A stretch of 53,407 nucleotides of DNA, taken from the NCBI GenBank assembly GCA_002450905.1, contig DKAT01000036.1, positions 1-53,407 of the forward strand, given 5' to 3'. The DNA is from Spirochaetia bacterium UBA6919 (GTDB taxonomy: Bacteria > Spirochaetota > UBA6919). The stretch's first letter is position 1, and every line of letters begins with the position of its first letter. Of this stretch, positions 1 to 9,105 are shown one piece after another. The notes under the pieces were generated by a model that was not told where the DNA came from, ran no database searches, and saw only the letters and a list, made by a program, of their open reading frames with translations. The position numbers and the translations under genes are program-made.

Positions 1-467
1 TCACTTTCTTATTTAAAATACCATGCAGGTAACTCATAAAATCAGTTAAAGTAAAAAATTATGTTATTACTATTTAGAAATATAATTACTGATATTAAGT
101 CATCAGGTTGTATTTTTACTAACAATATTCTAAATTATTTCATATTAAGAATATCATTATATAATAAAATATTATAATCATTATTTTTTTTTGATTAAAA
201 TAAAATTATATTTTAAAGTTATAGCCATCACGATCCAATTACTTGTAATAGAAATATTATATATAATAGCAATTTATACGATTTTTTTGTCCATAAATTC
301 GTTGTCAGCAAATCTACTATATATTATATTTGTGCCCATACAAAATGACAAATTTGTCATTCTGTACAAATTGAAGATTTTTAGATAAATAGACTTTTCA
401 ATTAGCCAGACTGATAAGTAGAAAAAACTTTTGTATAAAAAAATAATATTATATAGGAGTGTTTTTT
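1..467. other. Intergenic stretch without a recognisable gene
   Basis: Very AT-rich sequence with many stops in all frames. The only open frame of note (191-388, TTG start) has no ribosome-binding site and encodes a composition-driven hydrophobic peptide, so I do not call it. The stretch carries an 18-bp perfect palindrome at 344-361. The ribosome-binding site of the next gene (AGGAG, 455-459) lies at its end. Nothing else is supportable. Confidence 0.6.
344..361. promoter_or_regulatory. 18-bp perfect palindrome, candidate operator
   Basis: The sequence AATGACAAATTTGTCATT equals its own reverse complement. It lies about 107 bp upstream of the outer-membrane protein gene at 468, where a dimeric repressor or activator could bind. 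It has no loop and no T-run, so it is not a terminator. Its core (ACAAATTTGT) resembles the palindrome upstream of purA at 10528-10544, but the half-site spacing differs by one base. The regulator is unknown. Confidence 0.35.
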
Positions 468-1439
468 ATGTTTAAAAAACTCATCATAGGTTTACCCCTA
501 TTATTCATATTATCAGTTGTTCCATTTAAAGCAAGTTATTCAGCCACTTCAGTTAGTGTAAGCGGCTTTTCTGCAACTGAACTTGCCCATCTTACCGGGG
601 ACTTTACGGTCAAATTTGCAGAAGACTTCGCCAAAGTTACCAAAGGACTTTCAGAAGGTTTTACCCTGGGTTTCGCTACCACAGACCTTATTGGTTCTAC
701 AAAAATTAAAACTTGGGAGCTTGGTCTTGGTGTGAGTGGTCTCATATCCGGCGATATAGGACAAACACCTGACGGAGCTATACTACCTCACGTTGGTGGT
801 GGACTAGGTGTGCACCTACACTTTGGTTTAGCAGGTAATGTTCTCTCTAAAAAATTAAAAGATTTTGATTTTATTTTTAAAATCTTTTACTTACCAACAA
901 TAAAAATTGGTTCTATCAGCTTTGATGCCTTTGCTGTAGGTTTGAAAACAAGATGGAATTTTATTAATCCAAGTGGGAATTTGATCAAATGGGGAGGCTT
1001 AACCCTAGGTTTAAGTTTGGATTATAGTCGTTTAGGTGTTGCTTTTGATTTAAATAAATCCATGAATATTACGTCCAATGGATTTTCAGAAGCGATGGTA
1101 TTTAGGGGTACTTTAGATGCAACATCAAACTTCTTTTCGGTAACTCCAGAAATTATGACTAGTGCAACATTCTTCAAATTTTTAACTCCGTTTCTATCAG
1201 CAGGAGTAGTTTTAAAGGCTGGATCATTTGATCTTAATAAAACTATATCGGCTACTGCTAATAGTATTGCTGGGTTTGTTAGTCTTGACAGCAGTGAAGA
1301 TGGAAATGTAATTATTCCCTATGCAAGATTGGGTATTGATTTTAATCTTTGGGTTCTTAATTTAACTGTCCAAGGAACCATTGCGTTTGGTCAATCAACT
1401 TATTATGGTGGTGGAGTAGGTCTAAGAACAGAATGGTAA
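468..1439 (+). CDS. Putative outer-membrane beta-barrel protein with signal peptide
   Basis: The product is 323 residues. The start is the ATG at 468, placed 8 bases after AGGAG (455-459); an in-frame GTG at 459 lies inside that ribosome-binding site and is unlikely. Residues 1-26 form a signal peptide (MFKK, a hydrophobic stretch, then SYSA). The mature part is rich in Gly, Ser, Thr and aromatic residues in alternating short strands such as GLTLGLSLDYS, and it ends in an aromatic residue (LRTEW), as many barrel proteins do. There are no cytoplasmic-domain motifs. The gene stands alone and is followed by a weak terminator. Its G+C is visibly higher than that of the flanks. I do not recognise a named family; a surface or pore protein is the inference. 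Confidence 0.6.
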   Translation: MFKKLIIGLPLLFILSVVPFKASYSATSVSVSGFSATELAHLTGDFTVKFAEDFAKVTKGLSEGFTLGFATTDLIGSTKIKTWELGLGVSGLISGDIGQTPDGAILPHVGGGLGVHLHFGLAGNVLSKKLKDFDFIFKIFYLPTIKIGSISFDAFAVGLKTRWNFINPSGNLIKWGGLTLGLSLDYSRLGVAFDLNKSMNITSNGFSEAMVFRGTLDATSNFFSVTPEIMTSATFFKFLTPFLSAGVVLKAGSFDLNKTISATANSIAGFVSLDSSEDGNVIIPYARLGIDFNLWVLNLTVQGTIAFGQSTYYGGGVGLRTEW

Positions 1440-1765
1440 GATTATAATTTACCAAAATAAATCCCAAATCGAGTTAGTTACAGTGGAAGACTTGATGCAA
1501 TAACAATTAAATCATTTCAAAAGAAATTTCATTAAATAATATTGTCTTAACATATTAAGATTTTTTAATATATTTTTCAATATGACGAAGTATGAAATTT
1601 ACTAACTCGTTTTTTTAACCTAAATTAATCGCAGAATATGCAATTAGATCTAATCCTCATCTGCTACTCATGGATCTGTGGTTCTCGATAAGATAAACCA
1701 TCCCTTAAACAGCCTAATTATTGGGTTAAAAGATTTTCAGTATCTTGCTCAATTAACATCTGTAA
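1440..1765. other. Gene-free stretch with a terminator and possible coding relics
   Basis: Beyond the hairpin at 1545-1566, this interval holds CGAGTTAGT (1470-1478) and its exact complement ACTAACTCG (1601-1609), the latter followed by seven T. It also holds the palindrome ATTAGATCTAAT (1643-1654). Two short stop-bounded plus-strand frames read like protein fragments: YSGRLDAITIKSFQKKFH (ends about 1534), which resembles peptidoglycan-binding repeats, and AIRSNPHLLLMDLW (about 1642-1683). No intact gene is present. These may be relics or chance. Confidence 0.3.
1545..1566 (+). terminator. Weak intrinsic terminator after the barrel protein gene
   Basis: TCTTAA (1545-1550) and TTAAGA (1555-1560) pair across a 4-base loop and are followed by six T. 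The stem is only six base pairs and AT-rich, so termination would be weak. It lies 105 bp after the stop codon at 1439. Confidence 0.35.
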
Positions 1766-3436
1766 TTATTTTATTATTTCAAGGATAATTATCCGCTTGG
1801 GTGGGTTATGATCTTGAAAAACTATTTTATAACCTTCTGGTATTTGTTTAATATCCAGAAATCCATTTTTCCGCTGGATATATTGCTTAAAAAAATACCT
1901 AGGTTCTGCTGCCAGGTAGGGCTGTTTGGCTAATCCATCAATAATTATATATTTTGCACTGATTTTCCTGAAATATTGAGTCATTTCGTTATCTGAAATA
2001 TTTTTACTAATCTTAGTTGATGTTGTAATTATTTCATTTACCCCATTTAAATACCAAGAAAATTGAAGTTTTGAATTGGATTCAACTACTATAACCTCTC
2101 TTGGCTTGCTATTATTCTTTAACCAGTCTAAAGCCTTTTGATATTCGGGTTCGAAAGTTGAGTAGAAAGAAAATTGTTTAAAAGAACCATAATAGATTAT
2201 ACCATTAATTGAAATTACAAATACAAAAATAATTATCAAAATGCTTTTTATACTTATTCCCAGCCTATCTCTCACAAGCAAAATCACCTGATATAGATAG
2301 GGTGATATATAAAAATAAAATAATGGGGCAGCCATAATACTATACCGTGCAGCACTGTGATTCGCTGATGCCCTGGGAACACATCCTAAAAAAATTACTA
2401 TTACAAATACCACTGAAAATATTCTTCTTTCCCTGTTTGGATCCTTTAAAATCATCCATATAAAAAATGGTATTGTTATCATTCCAAGATTAATAGAAAG
2501 AATATCCCCAATTTTCCATTCCATAGATAAAAATAATCCAACTGAAAATCGATGAAGTTCACTGGTTACACCCCATAATATTCTATTAATAAACCCCCAG
2601 AAATCTGTATTAATAAAATCCCATATATTTTTATAATGCGTATAATTACTAATACCGTGAAATTCTGTAATATCAAATCCAGCTTTCTTCATTAGAAATA
2701 AATGTATAGTGTGTAAATTTATAACCTCATAAATTTTAGATGAAAATAGTATTAATACAAAACACATGAATAGGAAAACAGATAAATAAGTATATCGATT
2801 TTTCAGATCTTTCCAATGGAAAATAAGAATTGTAAGAAGACTGCAAATGAATCCTCCAAATAGAAAGCCCCCATTAAACTTTGAGAAATATGCCATCACC
2901 GTGAAAATCAGTGCAGGTATCCATAGAAATGGTTTAGAAAATCCTTTGATATAATAATAATATGCTAAAATAGAAAAAAACAATAACATATTTTCTGGTG
3001 CCAATATAGCACTTCTTTCCAAAACGATAGGATTTATAGAAACTATAAAAGAAGCTATTAATCCTGTAGATTGGTTAAATAATCGTTTCCCTACAAAATA
3101 AATGGCAAGAATCATAAATATTCCAAATAATATATTTATAATCCGTGCATTATTAAAAAAATGATACGATTGATCAACAAAAGTTGATAAAATTGCTACA
3201 TAGGGGAATGAAGAGGTTTTTATAAGTTCAAGATAAGATCCACTTCGAAGTATATTCTTTATATTCAATGACGATCCATAATAAGCATAATCATCATAAA
3301 ATGGGTGGTGATATTCATTCACTCTTAACAGCACACTGAGTATATAGACAAATATGATTAGCAGTAATAAAATAACCGTATATTTCTTTTCAAAAGATAT
3401 TTGATTGTCTGATTGTCTGATAGACTTATTTGTCAT
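1766..3436 (-). CDS. Multi-pass membrane glycosyltransferase, GT39/ArnT (PMT) type
   Basis: The product is 556 residues. After the first membrane span comes an acidic loop (HHPFYDDYAYYGSSL, about residues 44-58), where this fold carries its catalytic Asp/Glu. About ten to twelve hydrophobic spans follow, and a soluble C-terminal domain runs from about residue 430. The architecture is that of polyprenyl-phosphate-sugar-dependent transferases (dolichyl-phosphate-mannose mannosyltransferase/ArnT clan), which glycosylate lipid or protein on the outer face of the inner membrane. The sugar and acceptor cannot be told from sequence. A TGAGGAT site lies 11 bases before the ATG. The gene is alone on this strand. 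The polyprenyl-phosphate glycosyltransferase at 43578 could supply its donor, which is an inference. Confidence 0.7.
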   Translation of the reverse strand: MTNKSIRQSDNQISFEKKYTVILLLLIIFVYILSVLLRVNEYHHPFYDDYAYYGSSLNIKNILRSGSYLELIKTSSFPYVAILSTFVDQSYHFFNNARIINILFGIFMILAIYFVGKRLFNQSTGLIASFIVSINPIVLERSAILAPENMLLFFSILAYYYYIKGFSKPFLWIPALIFTVMAYFSKFNGGFLFGGFICSLLTILIFHWKDLKNRYTYLSVFLFMCFVLILFSSKIYEVINLHTIHLFLMKKAGFDITEFHGISNYTHYKNIWDFINTDFWGFINRILWGVTSELHRFSVGLFLSMEWKIGDILSINLGMITIPFFIWMILKDPNRERRIFSVVFVIVIFLGCVPRASANHSAARYSIMAAPLFYFYISPYLYQVILLVRDRLGISIKSILIIIFVFVISINGIIYYGSFKQFSFYSTFEPEYQKALDWLKNNSKPREVIVVESNSKLQFSWYLNGVNEIITTSTKISKNISDNEMTQYFRKISAKYIIIDGLAKQPYLAAEPRYFFKQYIQRKNGFLDIKQIPEGYKIVFQDHNPPKRIIILEIIK

Positions 3437-3875
3437 GTAATATAGTATCCTCAGTTATGAAGTAAATATAATATAATGAATATAAAAACTAGAGTGAACC
3501 CTAATTTTAATAGAATATGCTGGGTGAAAAAAATAGATTTGTGATAATTTTAATATTAAAATAATGTATTATATTTATGGGACATATGCCTATTATCAAA
3601 TAAATTGTTCCGATATATGTAATCTCTTATAAAAGGCAGTATTTTATTATATAAAATAATAACATGTTTTTTAATCATAACTTGATGGGGCAAATCATAG
3701 AAATTATCTGCTTATATATTTTCAGAACAAATTTATTGTTATACAAAAATAAAATTGATTTTATTATTTTTTTACAAGAATAGTTGCCAAAATATATATA
3801 AAAGAATATACTTTATATGTAAAGGGTATTAAATCGTCATATTATAACCTATAATTTATTTCCAGGAGATTAATA
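3437..3875. other. Divergent promoter region, no gene
   Basis: 439 bp between the minus-strand glycosyltransferase and the PilZ gene. It is AT-rich with stops in all frames. It contains the PilZ-gene promoter listed separately (3784-3812). I see no RNA gene or strong hairpin. Confidence 0.6.
3784..3812 (+). promoter_or_regulatory. Sigma70-type promoter of the PilZ gene
   Basis: TTGCCA (3784-3789) and TATACT (3807-3812) are separated by exactly 17 bases. Transcription would start near 3819, giving a leader of about 57 bases before the ATG at 3876. Confidence 0.6.
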
Positions 3876-4238
3876 ATGGATTCAAATGAAAATAAAAGAA
3901 AAGAACCTCGATTACATGCATTTTGGAAAGTTTATAGAGAGGATATTACCTGGGGATATTTGATTGATCTAAGTGAAAATGGGCTAAAAGTTTGGCTTAA
4001 TAAAGATGAAGAAGTCAAGGATAATGATTTTAATATCCACATCCATCCACCTAAGGAATTAGAGCTTGACATTATTGATTTAAATGTCCATCGCATTTGG
4101 ATGAATCCAAGTAAAAGTCAACGTTTTAATGAAATAGGGTGTCAATTTAATAATTTAACTGAACAACAGAAAGGACACCTCACAAAGCTTATTGTTTTTT
4201 TTAAAAAATATAATACAAAAGAAGAAGCTATTTACTAA
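3876..4238 (+). CDS. Single-domain PilZ protein (c-di-GMP receptor)
   Basis: The product is 120 residues. It carries both PilZ signatures: RxxxR at residues 8-12 (RKEPR) and DxSxxG at residues 31-36 (DLSENG), followed by the strand GLKVWL. The rest fits one PilZ barrel with a C-terminal helix. In this family these residues bind cyclic di-GMP, and the protein then alters a partner such as a motility or envelope factor. The start is fixed by CAGGAG seven bases upstream. The gene has its own promoter and converges on the DHH phosphoesterase gene, the two overlapping by 11 bp at their ends. All ligand residues are intact. The output partner is unknown. Confidence 0.85.
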   Translation: MDSNENKRKEPRLHAFWKVYREDITWGYLIDLSENGLKVWLNKDEEVKDNDFNIHIHPPKELELDIIDLNVHRIWMNPSKSQRFNEIGCQFNNLTEQQKGHLTKLIVFFKKYNTKEEAIY

Positions 4239-5226
4239 TTGTTTCTAATTCAAAAGGATATTTATTAATCACATTCAATAATAATTTATTTTTAAGTTCA
4301 TCATATGATTTATTAAATACAAAACCTGATGCTTTTTCATGACCTCCACCACCAAATAATTTAGCTATTTGATTTACGTTTGTAATACCCTTACTTCTTA
4401 AGCTTACTTTGACTAGATCTTCTGATTTCTCATTGATATGAATAGAAAATTCAACACCTTTAATGCTTGATCCTATTTTAACTAGTGACGTGGTGTCGGA
4501 TTCCTGGGCATTGCATAGAATTAAAAAATCCTTTCTCATGCTGGTAATTGCTATTTTGCCATCATGATATAATTCGAGGGTTGAAGTAACCATATTTCTT
4601 AATTTTACAGCACCCAGAGTAAGATTTTCAAAGAGATATTCATAAATTTCATTTGTATTAATATCGTATTCTAATAATTCACTGACTGCTTTGTGAGTAT
4701 TTTTTGTTGTCAAACTGTATCTAAAAGATCCTGTATCATACACAATTCCAATATATAATGCTACAGCTATTTCTTTTATCATTTTAAATTGGCAGAACTT
4801 TATCAAATTATAAACTATTTCTGAAGTGGAAGAGCTATTTAAGTCAACAATATTTATATCTGCAAAATGATCATTGTCAATATGATGATCAATATTAACA
4901 GAGGGTATTTGGCTATCGAGCAGGTGTATATACTTTCCTACCCGGTTTTTTTCTCCAATATCTACTGTGATGATGAGATCATAAGATGTAGTGTTATTTT
5001 CAGGATAAGTTAGAATAGATTTATCTTTTATAATATCTTCATATTTTGAAATGAGTTCTTGTTGGAGACCAATGAAACAATTTTTATTGATACTATTGAG
5101 TGAGTGTACCAAAGATAGGCTAGCCCCTAGGGCATCCGGGTCTGGGTCTATATGAGGGACTATTAAGATATTTTTTGATTTATTAATAAATTGATTGATT
5201 TGTTTGAATTCATTTTCATATTGCAT
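4228..5226 (-). CDS. nrnA: DHH/DHHA1 phosphoesterase, NrnA-like
   Basis: The product is 332 residues from the start chosen here. DHH-family metal motifs are intact: HIDPDPDALG near the N-terminus, DIGEKNR, DHHIDNDHF, and the DHHA1 motif GGGGHEKASGF near the C-terminus. NrnA-type enzymes degrade nanoRNA and dephosphorylate 3'-phosphoadenosine phosphate; related proteins cleave cyclic dinucleotides or their linear products. An ATG at 5256 would add ten residues but has no ribosome-binding site. The ATG at 5226 follows a GGA-containing purine run and gives the usual N-terminal length. It is last in a minus-strand run with PUR-like and HDOD genes. The exact substrate is uncertain. Confidence 0.8.
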   Translation of the reverse strand: MQYENEFKQINQFINKSKNILIVPHIDPDPDALGASLSLVHSLNSINKNCFIGLQQELISKYEDIIKDKSILTYPENNTTSYDLIITVDIGEKNRVGKYIHLLDSQIPSVNIDHHIDNDHFADINIVDLNSSSTSEIVYNLIKFCQFKMIKEIAVALYIGIVYDTGSFRYSLTTKNTHKAVSELLEYDINTNEIYEYLFENLTLGAVKLRNMVTSTLELYHDGKIAITSMRKDFLILCNAQESDTTSLVKIGSSIKGVEFSIHINEKSEDLVKVSLRSKGITNVNQIAKLFGGGGHEKASGFVFNKSYDELKNKLLLNVINKYPFELETISK

Positions 5227-5358
5227 ATCTTTTTTCCAAATAATATTAGATTGCATATTAATTTATAAACACTTTGAAGAATATGTTGTTTTATATAATA
5301 ATAAGAAAATTTTTCGGGTAATAACAGATAAATAATAAATATTTTTAAATATTTATGC

Positions 5359-5592
5359 TCAGTCAACAAGTGGTTTTATTTCTATTAAAGTTTTTAAAAA
5401 TATTTCCATTTCGTCCTGAAAAATTGTTAGGGGCTGGCTACTTGTTCGGGAATTATTGTTTGTAAAAAATATTTTGATCATTTTTTTTTCTTTGGTGACC
5501 TGGAAAATATCAAAAATATAAGTGCCCATGGATGTTTTTATCATTTTTGTGTATATATAATTTTTTAAATCGGCTTTATAGTCTAAATTCAT
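5359..5592 (-). CDS. Probable PUR-domain nucleic-acid-binding protein (BpuR/DUF3276-like)
   Basis: The product is 77 residues. The order of conserved features matches the short PUR-alpha-like proteins of spirochaetes and Bacteroidetes: IYT near the start, TYIFDIFQV, KMIKIFFTNN, then TIFQDEMEIFLKTLIEI. In Borrelia the homologue BpuR binds DNA and RNA and regulates gene expression. The start is the ATG at 5592, about eight bases after GGAAG; an upstream in-frame start at 5616 has no such site. It lies between the HDOD and DHH genes. The match is by eye and from memory of the family, so the assignment is moderate; otherwise it is a small conserved hypothetical protein. Confidence 0.5.
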   Translation of the reverse strand: MNLDYKADLKNYIYTKMIKTSMGTYIFDIFQVTKEKKMIKIFFTNNNSRTSSQPLTIFQDEMEIFLKTLIEIKPLVD

Positions 5593-5674
5593 GATGTACT
5601 TCCTTTTTAAGTCCAAGATAATTTTTAATAAACTTATGAATACTTAACAAGGAAAATCAAAAGTTACTTAGATT

Positions 5675-6598
5675 TTAGATGAATTTTATTTCTGGAGCTA
5701 TTTGATAGGAATACATTAGTTTATCATACATTAATTTAAAGGATTCTTCTGTATCCAGTTTGAAATATTTTAATACTTGTGGGTCTATTTCGTTGATCAT
5801 TTGTGGGGTATACTCTGTTGTTTTGCACAAAATATTTGCCAGATATACACTGTTTACCATCAATTGACATTCTTCTTGATCAGGTGGGAGGTGTGGGTTA
5901 TGGTGATATCCTATTGAATTAATAAGAATAGGTGGAAACTTCCATTTGGAGGCAATTTTTTGTCCTATTTCGGCATGATTCAATCCAATAGCTTGTTTTT
6001 CTATTTTAGAAACAGAGATATGCTTCGTTATACTGAGATTAGTAATTCTTTTAATGAGATCCGGACTTAAGGATAGGAGAACTAGTTTTCCAATATCATG
6101 GAGTAATCCAGCGATGTAAGCGATTTCAGCTTCTTCTTCTATTTTGGATTTCATTTTAATGATATTTTGTGAGAAGAAAGCGCAGTTATATGAGTGTTTC
6201 CAAATGGATTCCATGTGATTGAATCGTTCTGTCATGACTTTTTTTGCACCAATTGTGAGAAGAATAGAGGATAACCTTCGTAGTCCGATGAGTGCTATAG
6301 CTCTTTCGACAGTATCAACAGCATTCTTTGTCATATACCATGCTGAATTAGCAACCCTCAAGACATTAGCAGTTAATCCAGCGTCTTTTTTAACCTCATC
6401 ACTGATGGCTGATATTTCTGATTTGGGATCTATAATTAATTTTCTTATGCGATTTATATAATTAGGTATGGGTGGGATGTTATCAATTTCATTATATATT
6501 GACCGAATTAGCTCGTATTTAGGCATATCATTTTTTATGTATATTGATAATTTTTGATAACTGAAATCCTTTGAAACATGGTTCGAGAGCCTCACCAT
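5675..6598 (-). CDS. HDOD-domain signalling protein
   Basis: The product is 307 residues. The HDOD domain starts near residue 37 with IPPIPNYINRIRKLI, then DAGLTANVLRVANSAWY and IALIGLRRLSSILL. An HD-like HDIGKLVLLSLSPDL motif lies near residue 166, and GLNHAEIGQKIASKW follows. HDOD proteins are non-enzymatic or poorly characterised relatives of HD-GYP proteins that act in signalling and regulation of motility or competence. There is no receiver or GGDEF domain, so input must come from a partner. The first ATG has no clear ribosome-binding site; a start at residue 25 (MPKYELIRS) is possible. The gene lies 122 bp downstream of the PrkA-like gene on the same strand. Confidence 0.85.
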   Translation of the reverse strand: MVRLSNHVSKDFSYQKLSIYIKNDMPKYELIRSIYNEIDNIPPIPNYINRIRKLIIDPKSEISAISDEVKKDAGLTANVLRVANSAWYMTKNAVDTVERAIALIGLRRLSSILLTIGAKKVMTERFNHMESIWKHSYNCAFFSQNIIKMKSKIEEEAEIAYIAGLLHDIGKLVLLSLSPDLIKRITNLSITKHISVSKIEKQAIGLNHAEIGQKIASKWKFPPILINSIGYHHNPHLPPDQEECQLMVNSVYLANILCKTTEYTPQMINEIDPQVLKYFKLDTEESFKLMYDKLMYSYQIAPEIKFI

Positions 6599-6720
6599 GA
6601 CAAAGTTGATATTACAATTTTAAAAGAGTTTTGTATATCATAAATATTGAAGATTTGATCATCCAACTATTTCATGTAATTTTCGGCTATTCGTGTATGA
6701 TTAACAAGTGTTTCTATAAA

Positions 6721-9021
6721 TTAATTTATATAATCTGCTTCGAGTGTGTTGATAAGCCACATCATTTCTTCTTCTGAGTAATTCTTTTCGGATAGATTAT
6801 TTATGAAGTTTTTAATTTCTTTATTCTCTTTGTCAAAGAATTTCTGTTCCCCTGATTTTGATTTTTTAAGGTTGATAAGGAGTTGACCTACCCATTCTTT
6901 ATTTTCTTTATGATAAGAGTCATATATACGATTTAAATAGTCTTTATAGATGTTCCGATAATAGTCTTCTGGCTTCTTGCCCTGATTTTCTTTTACCCAA
7001 GTATCTAAAATACCACCGAGGAGTCGTATTCTGTGCTGAAATACACTTTCACCTATTTGACCAATGTGATCATCATCTTCACCATAGATTCCAAGCCGCT
7101 TTCTTTCGATTTCTCTTATTAGTTCTATATTGACTGGAGTAAATTTTCCTGGGAATTCTTCCACCTGCGATTTTTTCATAGCAATTGATTGTATGTTCCG
7201 TAAATATTTTTTCCATTTATCAAGAATTTCATTATAATCTAATAAATTACAGGATTGCTCGAGGTCTTGTTTCAAGTAGGACTTGATTTTTTTTCTGATG
7301 GGATCGTGGAAAATACTGTGGTCATCATATCGAATGAAACCAAGACGTGCAAACTCCCCTGTAGCAGCAAGAGCTTTATTTTCTCTGACGAAATGGTATT
7401 TGGAATCGTTGTATAATAATTCGTCAAATGCTTTAATAACGTCTTCGTAAGTAATTATATTTACAGGTCTGGTATCCTTCCCGATAGTAACGACAAGATC
7501 AAGAAATGCTCTGCCATCTTCAAAGTGAGGTCCAAACATTCCTTCGCCGTGGATACCTTTGTACTCATCTGCTATTCTGTAGAGATTTCTTTCGATGATT
7601 CTCTTTTCTTCTTCTGAAAAACCATCCCGGGTAACAATACCATTTTTATACAGTTCGTATTTATCTTTTAATGAGATTTTTTCAACGAGGTCAAATAAAT
7701 CTTTTTCTTTTAAACGGTCATAATTATTTCTATTACATTTTTTTAATCGGCACATAATAAGAAACATTGCAAATGCTTCTAGGGAGTATTTCATAAAACG
7801 GATATTTTTTTTCTCGTAATTTGCGATGTCTTTTTCATATAATTTTAATTCTTCTTTTCCACTAAGTAAATGCCCCATGAAGATCATTTTAACCCTTGCT
7901 TTGAAATAGGGATAGAAAGTAGGGTATTGTTGCCGGATTGTTTCAAGACTCTCGAGATTATCAGCAACCAAGGTAAGAAAATCTGCGGGGATATTCTCAT
8001 ACGGCGTTGTGACTTCTCCATTACCCACAATCTGGAGGTAGGGCTTTAAATATTCAATGCCTTTTTTTAGAAATTCGTCCTGAATCAAGATACCCCTTAT
8101 AGCTCCAATGAGGGGTCCTGTGTAAGTATAGGTAAACGCATATTCACTTCGGTCAGATCCTGGTCTATAGTTTTGTTGGGTCATTACCTGGATACCATCA
8201 TTGACTATTTCTGGTCCTTGAAAAACAATTCCTTCCTTTCTGAGACGATTATGGATAATTCTCTTGACCTTAATATCATCCAGCACTCTTTCGAAGATAC
8301 TTCCATCATCCTTTCTGGGGTAATGTTCTTTTTTTTCTTCGAATTTCTGACGGAGATGCTCTTCACAGGATCGGCAGAGTTGCCCTTCCAATACGTATTG
8401 TGAGATTTTGAAATCGGGTGAACTGATTAGCCATTTGTTTATTAATTTTCTACGTGCTTCAACGGGATAGATCCATAATGGGTGGCATTTTGCTGGGCAG
8501 GATACTTTTATAAAATGTTTAACTTCAGATGGATATTTAGAATCGTCTTTTCCGAAGCCCAGTGATTTATTTGTCCTTCCTAAAATAAAGACAGGTACTC
8601 CAAAGAAACCATTTTCGGACTTCTCACTATAAATAGAAATAGCTTTTGCAATGGCATTAAATGTTGTGGATTTTCCAATTTGATTTGGACCAAAGAGGGC
8701 TATGATTTTATTATCACGCATATCAGAATCGGCAAGGCGATCAATTTCTTTTAGGAGGCTGTCTAATTCTCTGCTGTGCTCGATAAGATGAAACTCTGAA
8801 TCATCAAAAGCTGGTGATCTTATGTAGGATTTATTTCCAAATCCCTCGACGTGATAGGCATTTTCTTTCAGAGCATCTCTGATAAATTGCTTTCCATCTC
8901 TTAAGTGACAGGTGGGATTTTTTTCAATGATTTGGATGTATTCATTAAATTGAATCTCAAACTTCTGTTCTTCAAAATATTTATCAATTTCCTGATATAC
9001 ACTCGTTTTCACATCTTTCAC
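6721..9021 (-). CDS. PrkA-family AAA+ ATPase/kinase-like protein
   Basis: 766 residues from a GTG start at 9021, which sits five bases after a strong GGGGAGG; an ATG at 9042 precedes that site and lacks its own. PrkA-family features appear in order: N-terminal FNEYIQIIEKNP, Walker A GPNQIGKST (about residue 111), a CPAKCHPLWIYP block, CRSC, YTGPLIGAIRGILIQ, the stretch GEVTTPYENIPADF, EELKLYEK, and the C-terminal EGMFGPHFEDGRAF. PrkA proteins (B. subtilis PrkA, E. coli YeaG) are ATPases described as Ser/Thr kinases, and B. subtilis PrkA has also been reported as an ATP-dependent protease. Four cysteines in two CxxC/CxxxC pairs suggest a zinc site. It follows an unknown gene by 84 bp. The usual partners DUF444 and SpoVR are absent here. 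Confidence 0.75.
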   Translation of the reverse strand: MKDVKTSVYQEIDKYFEEQKFEIQFNEYIQIIEKNPTCHLRDGKQFIRDALKENAYHVEGFGNKSYIRSPAFDDSEFHLIEHSRELDSLLKEIDRLADSDMRDNKIIALFGPNQIGKSTTFNAIAKAISIYSEKSENGFFGVPVFILGRTNKSLGFGKDDSKYPSEVKHFIKVSCPAKCHPLWIYPVEARRKLINKWLISSPDFKISQYVLEGQLCRSCEEHLRQKFEEKKEHYPRKDDGSIFERVLDDIKVKRIIHNRLRKEGIVFQGPEIVNDGIQVMTQQNYRPGSDRSEYAFTYTYTGPLIGAIRGILIQDEFLKKGIEYLKPYLQIVGNGEVTTPYENIPADFLTLVADNLESLETIRQQYPTFYPYFKARVKMIFMGHLLSGKEELKLYEKDIANYEKKNIRFMKYSLEAFAMFLIMCRLKKCNRNNYDRLKEKDLFDLVEKISLKDKYELYKNGIVTRDGFSEEEKRIIERNLYRIADEYKGIHGEGMFGPHFEDGRAFLDLVVTIGKDTRPVNIITYEDVIKAFDELLYNDSKYHFVRENKALAATGEFARLGFIRYDDHSIFHDPIRKKIKSYLKQDLEQSCNLLDYNEILDKWKKYLRNIQSIAMKKSQVEEFPGKFTPVNIELIREIERKRLGIYGEDDDHIGQIGESVFQHRIRLLGGILDTWVKENQGKKPEDYYRNIYKDYLNRIYDSYHKENKEWVGQLLINLKKSKSGEQKFFDKENKEIKNFINNLSEKNYSEEEMMWLINTLEADYIN

Positions 9022-9105
9022 AGAACCCTCCCCTATTGTCATTACTTTTGAATTAACATAACGAAATTAATTAACAATTTTGTAAGATGCTGGAAAAATT
9101 ATAAT

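Noticed and set aside
191..388. 65-codon open frame near the window start
   Set aside because: TTG start, no ribosome-binding site, composition explained by AT-richness.
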